From contig CAMRHE010000067.1 in assembly GCA_947044405.1 (NCBI GenBank), positions 2,177,501-2,241,500 on the forward strand: 64,000 nt of DNA, read 5' to 3'. Position 1 is the stretch's first letter. Each line of letters opens with the position of its first letter. Positions 10,164 through 20,828 of the stretch are shown piece after piece. Both the position numbers and the translations under genes were made by a program. Source of the stretch: Leptodactylus fallax (taxonomy: Eukaryota > Chordata > Amphibia > Anura > Leptodactylidae). The notes under the pieces are model-generated. The model had not been told where the DNA came from and searched no databases. It saw only the letters and a program-made list of their open reading frames with translations.

Positions 10164-11730
10164 CAGTCATGGCCAAAAGTTTTGAGAATGATACAAATAT
10201 TAATTTTTACAAAGTCTACTGCTTCAGTTTTACTAATGGCAATTTGCATATACTCCAGAATGTTATAAAGAGTGATCAGCTTAACAGCAATTACTTGCAA
10301 AGTCAATATTTGCCTAGAAAATGAACTTTATCCCCCAAAACACATTTCAACATCATTGCAGCCCTGCCTTAAAAGGACCACCTAACATCGTTTCAGTGAT
10401 TGCTCCATTAACACAGGTGTGGGTGTTGATGAGGACAGGGCTGGAGATCAATCTGTCATGATTAAGTAAGAATGACACCACTGGACACTTTAAAAGGAGG
10501 CTGGTGCTTGCCATCATTGTTTCTCTTCTGTTAACCATGGTTATCTCTAAAGAAACACGTGCAGTCATCATTGCACTGCACAAAAATGGCCTAACTGGGA
10601 AGAGTATTGCAGCTAGAAAGATTGCACCTCAGTCAACAATCTATCGCATCATCAAGAACTTCAAGGAGAGAGGTTCCATTGGTGCCAAAAAGGCTCCAGG
10701 GCGCCCAAGAAAGACCAGCAAGCGGCAGGACCGTCTCTTAAAAGTGTTTCAGCTGCGGGATCGGGCTACCAGCAGTGCAGAGCTTGCTGAGGAATGGCAG
10801 CAGGCAGGTGTGAGTGCATCTGCACGCACTGTGAGGCGGAGACTCTTGGAGCAAGGCCTGGTCTCAAGGAGGGCAGCAAAGAAGCCACTTCTCTCCAGAA
10901 AAAACATCAGGGACAGACTGATATTCCGCAAAAGGTACAGGGAGTGGACTGCTGAGGACTGGGGTAAAGTCATTTTCTCTGATGAATCCCCTTTTCGATT
11001 GTTTGGAACATCTGGAAAACAGTTTATTCGGAGAAGAAGAGGTGAGCGCTACCACCAGTCTTGTCTCATGCCAACTGTAAAGCATCCTGAAACCATTCAT
11101 GTGTGGGGTTGCTTCTCAGCCAAGGGAATCGGCTCTCTCACAGTCTTGCCTAAAAACACAGCCATGAATAAAGAATGGTACCAGAATGTCCTCCAAGAGC
11201 AACTTCTCCCAACCGTCCAAGAGCAGTTTGGCGCTCAACAATGCCTTTTCCAGCATGATGGAGCACCTTGCCATAAAGCAAAGGTGATAACTAAATGGCT
11301 CAGGGAACAAAACATAGAGATTTTGGGTCCATGGGGTGGAAACTCCCCAGATCTTAATCCCATTGAGAACTTGTGGTCAATCATCAAGAGACGGGTGGAC
11401 AAACAAAAACCAACAAATTCAGACAAAATTAAAGCATTGATTCTGCAAGAATGGACTGCTATCAGTCAGGATTTGGTCCAGAAGTTGATTGAGAGCATGC
11501 CAGGGAGAATTGCAGAGGTCCTGAAGAAGAAGGGTCAACACTGCAAATATTGACTTGCTGCATTAACTCATTCTAACTGTCAATATAAGCTTCTGTTACT
11601 CATAATATGAATGCAATTATATTTCTGTATGTGATAAAAACATCTGACAAACACACATAAAAACCAGAGGGCAGCAGATCATGTGAAAATATAATATTTG
11701 TGTCATTCTCAAAACTTTTGGCCATGACTG
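10164..11730 (+). mobile_element. Tc1/mariner element, DD35E type, copy 1 (intact)
   Basis: This is a 1,567-bp element bounded by TA duplications (10162-10163, 11731-11732). Both termini read CAGTCATGGCCAAAAG inward and match for roughly 60 bp (imperfect). It carries one transposase gene. Two further copies at 20829-22395 and 36989-38554 are nearly identical (a few substitutions), so the family moved recently in this lineage. It sits in a KMT2C intron, antisense to the gene. The 35-residue spacing of the last two catalytic acids fits the DD35E 'Traveler' family described in vertebrates; that family name is from recall. Confidence 0.95.
10537..11553 (+). CDS. Tc1/mariner transposase, DD35E, full length
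   Basis: This is an open frame of 338 codons starting at ATG 10537 in a good context (AACCATGG). The frame stays open further upstream but without an ATG, and the start MVISKETRAVIIALHKNG is typical for Tc1 transposases. The order is an N-terminal paired-like helix-turn-helix region (about residues 5-50), a GRPRK AT-hook-like motif (residues 55-59), a second HTH (about 75-115), then the DDE catalytic domain. Catalytic acids are D149 (FSDESPF), D241 (FQHDGAP) and E277 (PIENLW), with 35 residues between the last two. The other two copies have Pro where this one has Gly in PWGGN, three residues before SPD. It may be functional by inspection, but activity is unknown. Confidence 0.95.
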   Translation: MVISKETRAVIIALHKNGLTGKSIAARKIAPQSTIYRIIKNFKERGSIGAKKAPGRPRKTSKRQDRLLKVFQLRDRATSSAELAEEWQQAGVSASARTVRRRLLEQGLVSRRAAKKPLLSRKNIRDRLIFRKRYREWTAEDWGKVIFSDESPFRLFGTSGKQFIRRRRGERYHQSCLMPTVKHPETIHVWGCFSAKGIGSLTVLPKNTAMNKEWYQNVLQEQLLPTVQEQFGAQQCLFQHDGAPCHKAKVITKWLREQNIEILGPWGGNSPDLNPIENLWSIIKRRVDKQKPTNSDKIKALILQEWTAISQDLVQKLIESMPGRIAEVLKKKGQHCKY

Positions 11731-11821
11731 TATATTAGTTTTTTAACCTTTTTCCGCTTTGTCCAACAAGGGGTCTGGCTTAGCAGTAAAGGGATGTGGT
11801 GTATCATAAAAGGGGCAAGAC

Positions 11822-12251
11822 TTAAAGGAGTTGTCCAGTTTCAGTAAATAAATGTTATTGTTTGTATAATGAAAAGTTGTACAATATTCCAATATACTTT
11901 CTGAATCAATTCCTCACACTTTTCTAGATCTCTGCTTTCTTCCAGGGGATAAAAATCTGTCTATAGTTATGTGATCTACAGTCAATGGTCATGTGATAGA
12001 CACTCACATGCACAGTAATCAGAGTTCTGGTAATGAGCTGTGCCGCCGTGTCTCCATCACCTGACCACCATGGGCCGCACATCATCTGACCATGCACGAA
12101 TTTTTAACCACTGGTAGTAAATAAAGAATGACAACAAGCAGAGTTCTAGAAAACAGTGAGGAATTGATACAGAAAGTATACTGGAAAATTATAGACCTTT
12201 TCATTATACAAATTATAACATTTACTTATTGAAACTGGACAATCCCTTTAA
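11822..12251. mobile_element. TTAA-flanked palindromic MITE
   Basis: The left end is TTAAAGGAGTTGTCCAGTTT and the right end AAACTGGACAATCCCTTTAA. The arms continue complementary for about 100 bp (for example GTGAGGAATTGAT near 12160 against ATCAATTCCTCAC near 11905). There is no coding sequence. Confidence 0.8.
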
Positions 12252-13181
12252 GATGTGAATGTGTGACATAAAAAAGGCTGCAATTTTCCAATGTCAGATA
12301 TTTATAGTGTATCCTTAAGAATGGGGGTCAGAGCCAGTCATGTTGTGGTGTCTGAATAGAGAGGTGGCCCCACGTGCACACAGTAGCTGCAGGATGGGGG
12401 TCCCCAACGCATTACTCAAGGTAGGTGCTGGTTTCGGAGTTGCAACCCAAAACTTTACAAAATACATGTCATGAATGTCTGAAACTGAAAACGTCAAGTT
12501 CTTCATAATGGACCTACCCTGTGTATGGAGGCACTGATAGCTTTTGAAAGCCAGAACAGACATGGCATAGCTGCTATTATTTTGGGGCCCCTATTAAACA
12601 AAAGCGAATAGTAAGACCTTTAGCATTATGCAATGTAACAGTCCACATGGTTATACTTTGCTCTGAACAATGTGTTAAAACCCCTCTCGGCATGAAAGTG
12701 GCCATGCTTTCTTCACATGTATATAATATGCTTGCATTAAGCATGTAAAGAAAGGGAAGATGACCACAAATCTCCAGGCTGCCAATTAAAAAGCATAGCT
12801 AAGCAGACAAGAGTGACACAGAGGCTTACCCTGCCGCCAAGGCTTCCACTGACATTTCACAGTCCGGCTAAATGAAGTGAGAATGTGAAGGCAGCTAATA
12901 GGAAGAGAGCTGTGAAGAATACGCCCGGGCCGCTCGGCTTCCTGCTTTACCTACAGCTCCCCTCGCTTAACCTTTATGTCGTGCACATGAATGAACACTG
13001 CGGCTGCTCTGACCTTTACACAGGGACTGATCCATCAGATGGCTCTGCTTGATACGGCCAACAAATGGTGGCACAATCATCTGTGATGGATGGAGCTTTT
13101 ACTCCGTCTGCTCATGGACTCTTTGTAAACCATTTTTGATTTCATTAAAATAAAACTTAAAGACACACAGTACAAGTCATC

Positions 13182-13516
13182 TTAAAGGAGCTGTCATGTT
13201 ATGGACACTTATCCCCCTATCCACAGGACAGGGAACGTGTGTCTGATCACCGGGGGCCCGATCACCGAAAGTCCCCCTGGCGCTCCATTCACTTCTATGG
13301 GGCTGCGAATGCTGCCCAGAGATTACAGTCCCAACAGCCCCATAGAAGTGAATGAAGCGCCGGTCATGCAAGCACACTGGAGCCCTATTCACAAGGATGC
13401 TTTAGGGGGACTTTCGGTGCTCTGTCCTAATGATCACTGGGGTACCCAGCGATTTGGCACTTCTCCCCTATCCACAGGACAAGGGATTAGTGTCAATAAT
13501 GGGTCAATGCCTTTAA
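13182..13516. mobile_element. TTAA-flanked palindromic MITE
   Basis: TTAA is at both ends (left AAAGGAGCTGTCATG). The interior is self-complementary: CATTCACTTCTATGGGGCTG near 13287 and CAGCCCCATAGAAGTGAATG near 13335, plus paired CCTATCCACAGGAC motifs near both ends. The open frame across it is a by-product of repeat sequence. Confidence 0.75.
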
Positions 13517-14219
13517 GTATAGCTGTCCTTGCGGGTGACTTTTCACAACAAGCTGCAGTGTATACACGAGGAACACCTCTGGCTATTACATGACTGGTAT
13601 TCTGCATTTTTCACCAATACAACCCCCTCTCCCCCGGTTCTCTCTCTAATTTCCAGTTTTCCCTGACCTGGTGGTTGAAGTCTAGCTGCTAAGGATGTCT
13701 CCCAAACAGCACAGGGGAAAAAAATTGGAGATTCTGCTTCCTAACACTCTCACACGGACTCGGTAGCAGCATGGAGGACATTATAGAGAAGTACTGAAAA
13801 GAACTCAGCAGCATATATCTCACTTGGCTCTGCCATCCCTCTCCATAAACTTCTATGGGGCAGCTGCTATCTGATTCTTCTGAGAGCCGACAGTCTGTTT
13901 CATTTAAAAAGGTAGATTTAGCAGACAACAGAGTGAGCCGTTTGGGGGAAGGCTTTCTCTATAAGATAAGATAGATTACAAAGTTTCTTATATTTACCTG
14001 TATTACTGATTTATGCAATGTGGATTGAAAGTGGTGAACATTTAAGAAAAAAAGGGAAAGTACAAGTTGTGTTTTTCCTTATTTATTGCTTGTCATAATA
14101 TTTTAAAAAAAGATCCGTCATCTCTCCTGACAGGTCTGATTTAGTAAATACCGGTACGCCACATGAGATAACACCGCGGGAGCCTCTTATCATATAACTC
14201 TGCTGTGCTGCTCCCCTGT

Positions 14220-14460
14220 TAGATCTCCTGGAAATGTATTAACACTTGATAACTTGGAGAGTTGACCTGTCGTCTGACACAGTCAGAACTCATAAGATGA
14301 AGACTTTGTAGTAAAACACCCTACTGACAGCAGGAATGGTTACGCTCAGTTGTTAATCTACTGATCCATTTTCAAGAGGAATAACAGAGGGATTATATAT
14401 ATATATATATAAGTTCTAGGAAAACAAGCTCCAGCATTGTTATTTCATGGGGAATGCAAA
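14220..14460. repeat. Interspersed repeat family A, copy 1
   Basis: The motif order (CTCCTGGAAATGTATTAAC, then GGTTACGCTCAGTTGTTAA, then GAGGAATAACAGAG) recurs around 55130-55380 and 59145-59520. The ends are not resolved. It is probably an old non-autonomous DNA transposon. Confidence 0.45.
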
Positions 14461-15593
14461 TATTTACTAACTCCTTACATATTAGAAGTAGTGTCTGACC
14501 TGTTTAAGGGAGTCTACCACCTCCCCCAAACATATTCACGTGTCACCAACATGTTACAGCATATATGCAGTGATAAACAATATACTCTGTTATTTATGTC
14601 ACTTTTGTAGTTTTGGAGAAAAGAAACTTTGAAGTCTTCTGCAAGTGAGTCAGTTGGTGCACTGGGGGCGGGTCTTCAGCCCTAGGAGCATTACTGTTGG
14701 TGCTCTAGTAGGATGGGTGATGTCATATCAGTGGGAGGATCAACTCCTACTGCATGGGGTGGTGCATGTAGAAAATGATAGGGGTCTGAATAGCAGAATA
14801 ATGCTCCAGGAGACTGAAGGCCCGCCCCCATCGCACCAACTGCCTCTAGCTAAAGACTTCAAAACAGTTTTTATCCAAATCTACAAAAGCAACAAATACA
14901 ACAAAGGTCCGTTGTGTACCGCTATATAGTGTGCTCTATAGCAATGTGGTGACACATAAATAGGCTGGGGAATGTGCTAGATTGACTTTATAGGAGAAAA
15001 AAAAAAAAAGAAAAAGGCAAGGTACAGAACGTATACCTTATTTATAGACATTGTATTTGATGGAAGTACAACATGTAATAGCTCTAGGTATCTACTAGAT
15101 ACGAGTGACTAGCATTGACCCCTCTATTATTGTATCAGCATTCCCTATAGTGATGCCTCTGTACACGACCATAAAAGCCTCTAACAGCCTCTCTGCGCAC
15201 TAACTTATTCTAACAGTTACCTGAACCAGTGTGAACTGGGCGATTAGAAAAACAGTATGTTGCTCCTATTTCCTCCGCAAACTCCATTTTATAACAGCTG
15301 TTTGTAAAGTGCTCATCTGTTCTCCTACCTGTTTACATCACAGTAAGTGGCCGCCTTGGCAAACCGATGGCCCTTAATGATTCGGGAAGCAGACTGACTT
15401 TCTAGAGAGTTCTGGGTATTGTTATAACCAGCTTGTAGACACGTGGGTTTTTCTCCTGAAGCTGGCAATAAATCGGGAACTTGCCATACGGTAGGAAACC
15501 CATTAAGAGAATCCTATACGTTCTGTCAGCACAAACCTAAACCACAAGGCAAACAACTACTTAAAGCTTACAATAACATACGGCTTTTGATTA

Positions 15594-15970
15594 AAGAGGA
15601 TCTCTCAACAGGTCTGAAAATCGCGATGACATCATTGGATCGGTGCTGTCATACTGAGAATTTTTGTGTTTTGCTTATCCAAATCTGTTCAGTCATTTCA
15701 AAGATATAAGCCCTGTTAGTGTTTATGAAAATTAGTGTATACTAGCCAAGTGGGCGGTAACACTGTGGTTTCTCTGGGGGGGGGGGGACACTTTGTATGC
15801 TGTATGTCATTCAGTGTTCCACCCACTTGGCTAATGTACCCTACTTTGCATAAACATTAACAGGGTTAATATCTTTGGAATGGCTGAATGGAATTGGTGA
15901 CAGGGTGACAGCATCTATCAGTAGAGGTATCTCATTGGGTATTTCAGACCTGATGACTGATCCCCCTTCA
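15594..15970. mobile_element. MITE-like palindromic repeat
   Basis: The left end is TTAAAGAGGATCTCTCAACA. The interior has complementary arms AGCCAAGTGGGCGGTAAC and TTCCACCCACTTGGCT separated by a G-run, and paired TTCAGACCTGATGAC / CAGGTCTGAAAATC motifs. The right end is degraded. Confidence 0.5.
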
Positions 15971-16680
15971 TTTCCACTGCCACTTTTAATAGCAATTTTA
16001 GTCAAAAACGCTGTGTCAGATGGCATTTTGGAATCTATAGTAAATTAGTGAAAAGTCCACATACATAGAAATGTTATCTTAATTTTTGGGGGGTTTGTGA
16101 CCTTGTTTTTTTTTTTTGAAATGCAGCATGGCCTGGGTACGGTCACTTTTTCTACAATTTCTCCTGTAGGCTCATCTACAGAAATGTACAGAAATGTTAC
16201 AAAAACAAAAAAATATTAAACAATGTAATGGAAATGGATTTTTAAAAACTATATTAAAAGAAACTTATTTTCTTCACGCTTTCATAAACAATTTATTTGA
16301 CCCTTGCTGTTAAACATACTTGCCAGTGAGCTCCTGGCGTTCCGAGAGAGCGGGTGAATTGCCCGGGCTCCTGGTCACATTATACGTGGCACTTTATGTG
16401 CTGTTCAGGTCACAAAAAGGGGTGTAACATACGGTGCACGCCGTGCCTCTCGGACAGCATGTAAGAGGTTAATGAATTTAACCCTATAAACTTAATGGGC
16501 TGTGTGCTGTATTTAATAGCCATTAGTATACAGGTGAAATGCACAGTAACATGTGCTACGCATTACAACAAATAAAAACTGCATGCATTTCTAAAATTAA
16601 AAACAGCACTGTGTAAACCCAGCCTTGAGAACTACATACAGTTTTTAATTGCAGCTATGAGTTGCAAATTACTGCATTTG

Positions 16681-16892
16681 TAAGGCTAAGGCCCCACGCT
16701 GTGGAAACGCAGCGTTTTTTGTTGCAGAGTTTGCTGCTTTTTTTGAGCAATAGTCAGGAGTGGCTTGAAAAGGAATAGAAAATATAGAAAAAAAAAAAAA
16801 ATAAGCTCTTAGACGTTTCCCTTCTTTTAAATCCACTCCTAGCTATAGCTCAAAAAACTGCAGCAAAATCTGCAACAAAAAACGCTGCATTT
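16681..16892. mobile_element. Hairpin MITE (GGCCCCACGC family), truncated
   Basis: The left arm TAAGGCTAAGGCCCCACGCT and the inner arm AACGCAGCGTTTTTTGTTGC pair with GCAACAAAAAACGCTGC at 16872-16888. The expected outer right arm is missing, and a SINE tail follows directly. Related elements are at 49304-49519 and 59757-60063. Confidence 0.6.
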
Positions 16893-17086
16893 ACACAACA
16901 TCTGCAAGGAGTTTGTATGTTCTCCCCGTGTTTGTGTGGGTTTTCTCCGGTTTCCTCCCACACTCCAAAGACATACTGATAGGGAATGTAGATTGTGAGC
17001 CCTATATGGGACAGTGACTGACAATGTCTGTAAAGCGCTGCGGAATATGATGGCGCTATACAAGTAAGCTAAATAAATAAATTAAA
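16893..17086 (+). mobile_element. SINE (body and tail), 5'-truncated
   Basis: It starts at ACATCTGCAAGGAGTTTGTA, then TTCTCCCCGTGTTTGTGTGG, CTCCCACACTCCAAAGACAT and a tail region GTAAAGCGCTGCGGAAT followed by AAATAAATAAATT. The same body follows a tRNA-like head at 58337, and a reverse copy is at about 45258-45435. Confidence 0.75.
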
Positions 17087-17442
17087 GTGAAAACCTCTGG
17101 GGGCCTGGTCATTAGTATACCGATGAAATGTATAGTAACATGTGCTGTTCCAACACTGCAATTAAAAACCACACAAGCAAAAAAGCATCATCTAAAATCA
17201 GCCTAAAAAGGCATTGTATAAATGCAATCTTTGTGGGAGAGGAAGACAAGAGGACATTAATATTTATTGTAGTTCAGTGGAGGGCCTTAAAAAAGGTGAT
17301 AAGAAGTCAAGGGGAGCACAGAAGGGAGCATGGGTAAGAAAGTTAACCATTACATCACCTAGTACACAAGGCAACCACCACAAGGGAATCACACATGTAT
17401 GTATTTTATGTAAATGGTGACATAACAGTTAATATATTTTAA

Positions 17443-17456
17443 TAAGATAGATAGAC

Positions 17457-17491
<35 letters not shown>

Positions 17492-17513
17492 TAGACAGAC
17501 AGACAGATAGATT
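17443..17513. repeat. GATA/GACA compound microsatellite
   Basis: About 70 bp of mixed (GATA)n and (GACA)n tetramers (AGATAGATAGACAGAC) is followed by (TAA)n. Confidence 0.95.
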
Positions 17514-18173
17514 ATAATAATAATAAAAGAAGAGGAGGTGGCGGCACTGGGATGAAGCACAGAATGGAGTGTGTAGAGGTGAAGACACTGGACCTGAGTA
17601 AATTTATTATTGAAAAGAGAGCATAGAAAGGAGAAGAGGAGTTTAGGGACTAGAGTATAGTACTGAAGAGGAGAAACAGAGGTGAAGTGGGGACGCAGAG
17701 CAGAATAGATTTATTTTGGAACAGCACAAGGACTAGAGAAGATGGGAGCACAACACTGGGCAAAGTAATCCTCTGGAAAACTTTGCTTAAGATTTTACTT
17801 AACCTCCAGCTGTCAGAAGAAGTTACAGAGAGAGGAAACAGCAACCGCTCATCCCCCACCAGACCACCAGTCTCTCTCTGCACCGAAACGATTGACAGCT
17901 CAGGCAAAACAGCAAGTTCTTGTCCGCCGAACCAAATCACAGTTCGGGCAACACCGAGGTAGGACTGTCTAGTCAAACTTGTTAATGACTGAACTGGACA
18001 GTATTCGTAAATCAGCCCAAATATATATGAAGTGGCATGGATAGACTAACTACAATCAGAACTGGACAGACAAAAAGTCTGCCATACTGGCTAGCCGATT
18101 CCCAGGAATTGTCCAATTAATCTACAAACACTGGTATTAATTATTTTGATTAAAATTTACAATATTGCACATT

Positions 18174-18425
18174 TACACTAGGTTCACACCTGCGTTTGGG
18201 ATTCCATTGATGGGGACCCAATGAACCGAAACCTAATCCACTTCAAAAAGCGGTTACCTGCAGACTCCATACACTATAATGGGGTCCGCCAGGTTTCCGC
18301 CCGAAAAGGCGGAAAAAGAGGAGTGAAAAGTCCTGCTTGCAGGACTTTTCTCTCCACATTTTTAAAGTAGAAAGGGGAACAGAATCCCCGAATGAAGATC
18401 AGGTGCAGGTGTGAACCTAGCCTTA
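18174..18425. mobile_element. Hairpin MITE
   Basis: The ends CTAGGTTCACACCTGCGTT and TGCAGGTGTGAACCTAG form terminal inverted repeats. An inner pair, AAGTCCTGC and GCAGGACTT (18328-18348), lies around the centre. The interior carries ACTATAATGGGGTCCGCC, a core shared with elements at 1.9, 56.1 and 58.6 kb. Confidence 0.75.
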
Positions 18426-19876
18426 GTGAAATATCTTCCAAGTATTTTTTTTTTTTTGCCATTTTTAACCACTTCCATACCAGAAGCTTTACCCCCTTCC
18501 AGACTAGACTCATTTTCGGGTTTTATAGTATGTGCAGTTTTGAGGTCTGTAACATTTTTATCACTTACGTTATTCTGCTAATTCCTGCGTCTTTTTTTGG
18601 TGACACATAGGGCTTTATTTTCATGTTGTTTTTATTTTTGCATGTGTTTTAATTTTTTTTTTTTTTTAATAAACCTTCCCTGCCTTCTCTCTCGGAGCTC
18701 CGGCTGAAGTTACAGCCGGCTCCCAGTTTCAGCAGCCGCACGATTTCATGCAGCTGCTGAGTTCTCTTTGGATATACTGGTACGTCCTTGCAGAACTAGA
18801 CAACCACCTTCCGGACGTAAAAACCCAATGGGCAGTCCGGAAATGGTAAAAGGGTCAGAATTGCATTTAAAAAATTAATTAATTAATTAATTAAGCAAGA
18901 AGCAATGGTCTTCCTTGATGTTCCCCTTCCACAGACATTTTATGCTTCCCAGATTCCCTGCTGGTCTCAACTCACTGGTACCTCTTGACAAACAGGAAAT
19001 GAGTGGTCAGCCAATCACTGATGAGATGGAACGGTTGAGGGGAGTAGCACTTATTTTATATTGCAATTCAGATTATATATTGTACAGTTTAACAAGTTAC
19101 ACATACACAAAGACTTGGGATCCGACATGGGTGCTACACCACAGCTAATTTAAGTAAATTCAATGACGGTAAAAGAAAAATCACCCAAAAATATAAGAAC
19201 CTCAAGTCTATTACCCAGTGCTAAAAGCAACATCAGATATGGTGCTCTTGTGTAGCAGCTTCTGTTGAAATCAATATATGTCACCCCAATTCAATAGGCA
19301 CCTTGTAATACCCATACTGCAGGGATAAAGAAGAATTGACACTGTAGTTTCCTAAGAAGCGGAGGATGCAATCTAAAAGGGGGATCCTCTTGTGGGGTTA
19401 TTCAAATCTCATACATGGATACGTCACAAATATCTTATCTCCACAATGGCGGTTTCCTGCACCTGTCTCCAGAATGGGTGGCTACCTCACTAAGCAGGAT
19501 GGAGGTCCGGGAACTCCTGTTCTGGAATGGATATGCTCTAAAAGACGAATACCCCTTTAAAAGTAAAATCAGCAGAGGCATCATCTATGGGTATAAACAG
19601 AACACAAACAATACAAGGGAGCCTTAACCGCCACCATCCTTCCACTTAAATCTGCCCTCATCTATTTCCTTAATACAGCAATGGTGGCTAAATTCACACC
19701 CATAGCTATATAACCACAACTGTAGTAGGAAAAGGGTCTGACATTCAGATAAAAAAAAGGAGGAAGAGCATCGGTTAATACTGCAAATTCAGTATCTTCT
19801 AATAAGTAACAAAAAAGTGATACTAGTATCTGTAAAGAGCTGACAAGGTAATGACTTTCATCCAGCAGATACTCAC

Positions 19877-19986
19877 TTCTGTGCTCCCTGAGATGACTGC
19901 TTTGTCCACGTTGACCAAACCCTGATCTTCAGAGTGGTGCACGCCCGGTGACCATTCTGCACAGCGCTGATGAGCCCAGCAATGAC
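19877..19986 (-). CDS. KMT2C: KMT2C exon: zinc-knuckle part of the first ePHD
   Basis: This is a 110-bp exon with acceptor TCTACCGCAG at 19988-19987 and donor GAA|GTGAGT at 19877/19876. It encodes HCWAHQRCAEWSPGV and then GLVNVDKAVISGSTE, which runs straight into RCAYCKHLG in the next exon. CWAH..C is the second half of the pre-PHD zinc knuckle. GT at the start completes Gly begun in 22887-23032. Confidence 0.96.
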
Positions 19987-20828
19987 CTGCGGTAGAAAAG
20001 ATTACTGAACATGTATCTCTGCGGAGAACAAGTCACACAGGGGATCACAAGGGAGTAATACAAGTGCTTAAAGGGAACCTGTCACCACCAAAATGTCATC
20101 CAATCTATCAGCATCAAGTTATGAGGCAGGAGGGGCTGAGCAGACTGACAAAGGTTGTGAGAAGAGTATCACTCCAGTACAGCTCTTCTATTCAATGGAA
20201 CAGTAAACCCAGAAAATGCACAGAAAAATCCTAGTCCTTCCTCCATTAATCTTAAATAAATCTCCCTGTCTCCCAGAAGCTCAGCCCTCCCTTTCCGCTC
20301 CTCCTCACAGCCATGTGATCGTCTATAAAACAAGTGGACACAGTGGACAAAAGGGCATTAAGCCTCACCCCTTTGCCAGTTTGGACTGAAGATGGAGCAG
20401 CCCAGCAGGCAATTAACACTTTTGTTCCCTGCTGGATTTCCATAGGGCTACCATATTAGCTTTCATTTCCCAGTTAAGTGTTCTTATAAAAGGAGATTTT
20501 CAGGACAAGGGATATTATGTGATTGTTGGGGCCCATCATCTGGGATCCCAACAGAATAGCCTGTTGAAGTGGCTGCAGCATTTGTGTGAATGCTCTGGCC
20601 TCTTCACTGAATACCAGTGGCATTGCATCCAGGTCCCATTCCCTTTGATGGGACTAAGCTGCTGCTGTACTACGTGACTGAAGAATGTGACATCATTAGC
20701 ACAGGGAAGAGGCCGCAGCATTTGTGAATATCACCCTTTCTTCAATCAGCTAATCTGAAGGGGTCCCAGATTCCGGACCTCTACGATCATATATTGTTGA
20801 CCTATCCTAAGGACAGGTCATCAATATA

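Larger units (their letters stand above)
11731..19876. other. KMT2C intron (5' part): MITEs, SINE, microsatellites
   Basis: This is the upstream part of the 13-kb intron. It holds TTAA MITEs (11822-12251, 13182-13516, about 15594-15970), a copy of an unnamed interspersed family (about 14220-14460), a hairpin MITE joined to a SINE tail (16681-17086), a GATA/GACA microsatellite (17443-17513) and a hairpin MITE (18174-18425). No further exon could be supported. Confidence 0.6.

Noticed and set aside
13201..13593. 130-codon open frame
   Set aside because: Almost all of it lies in a palindromic MITE, and the codons follow the repeat arms.
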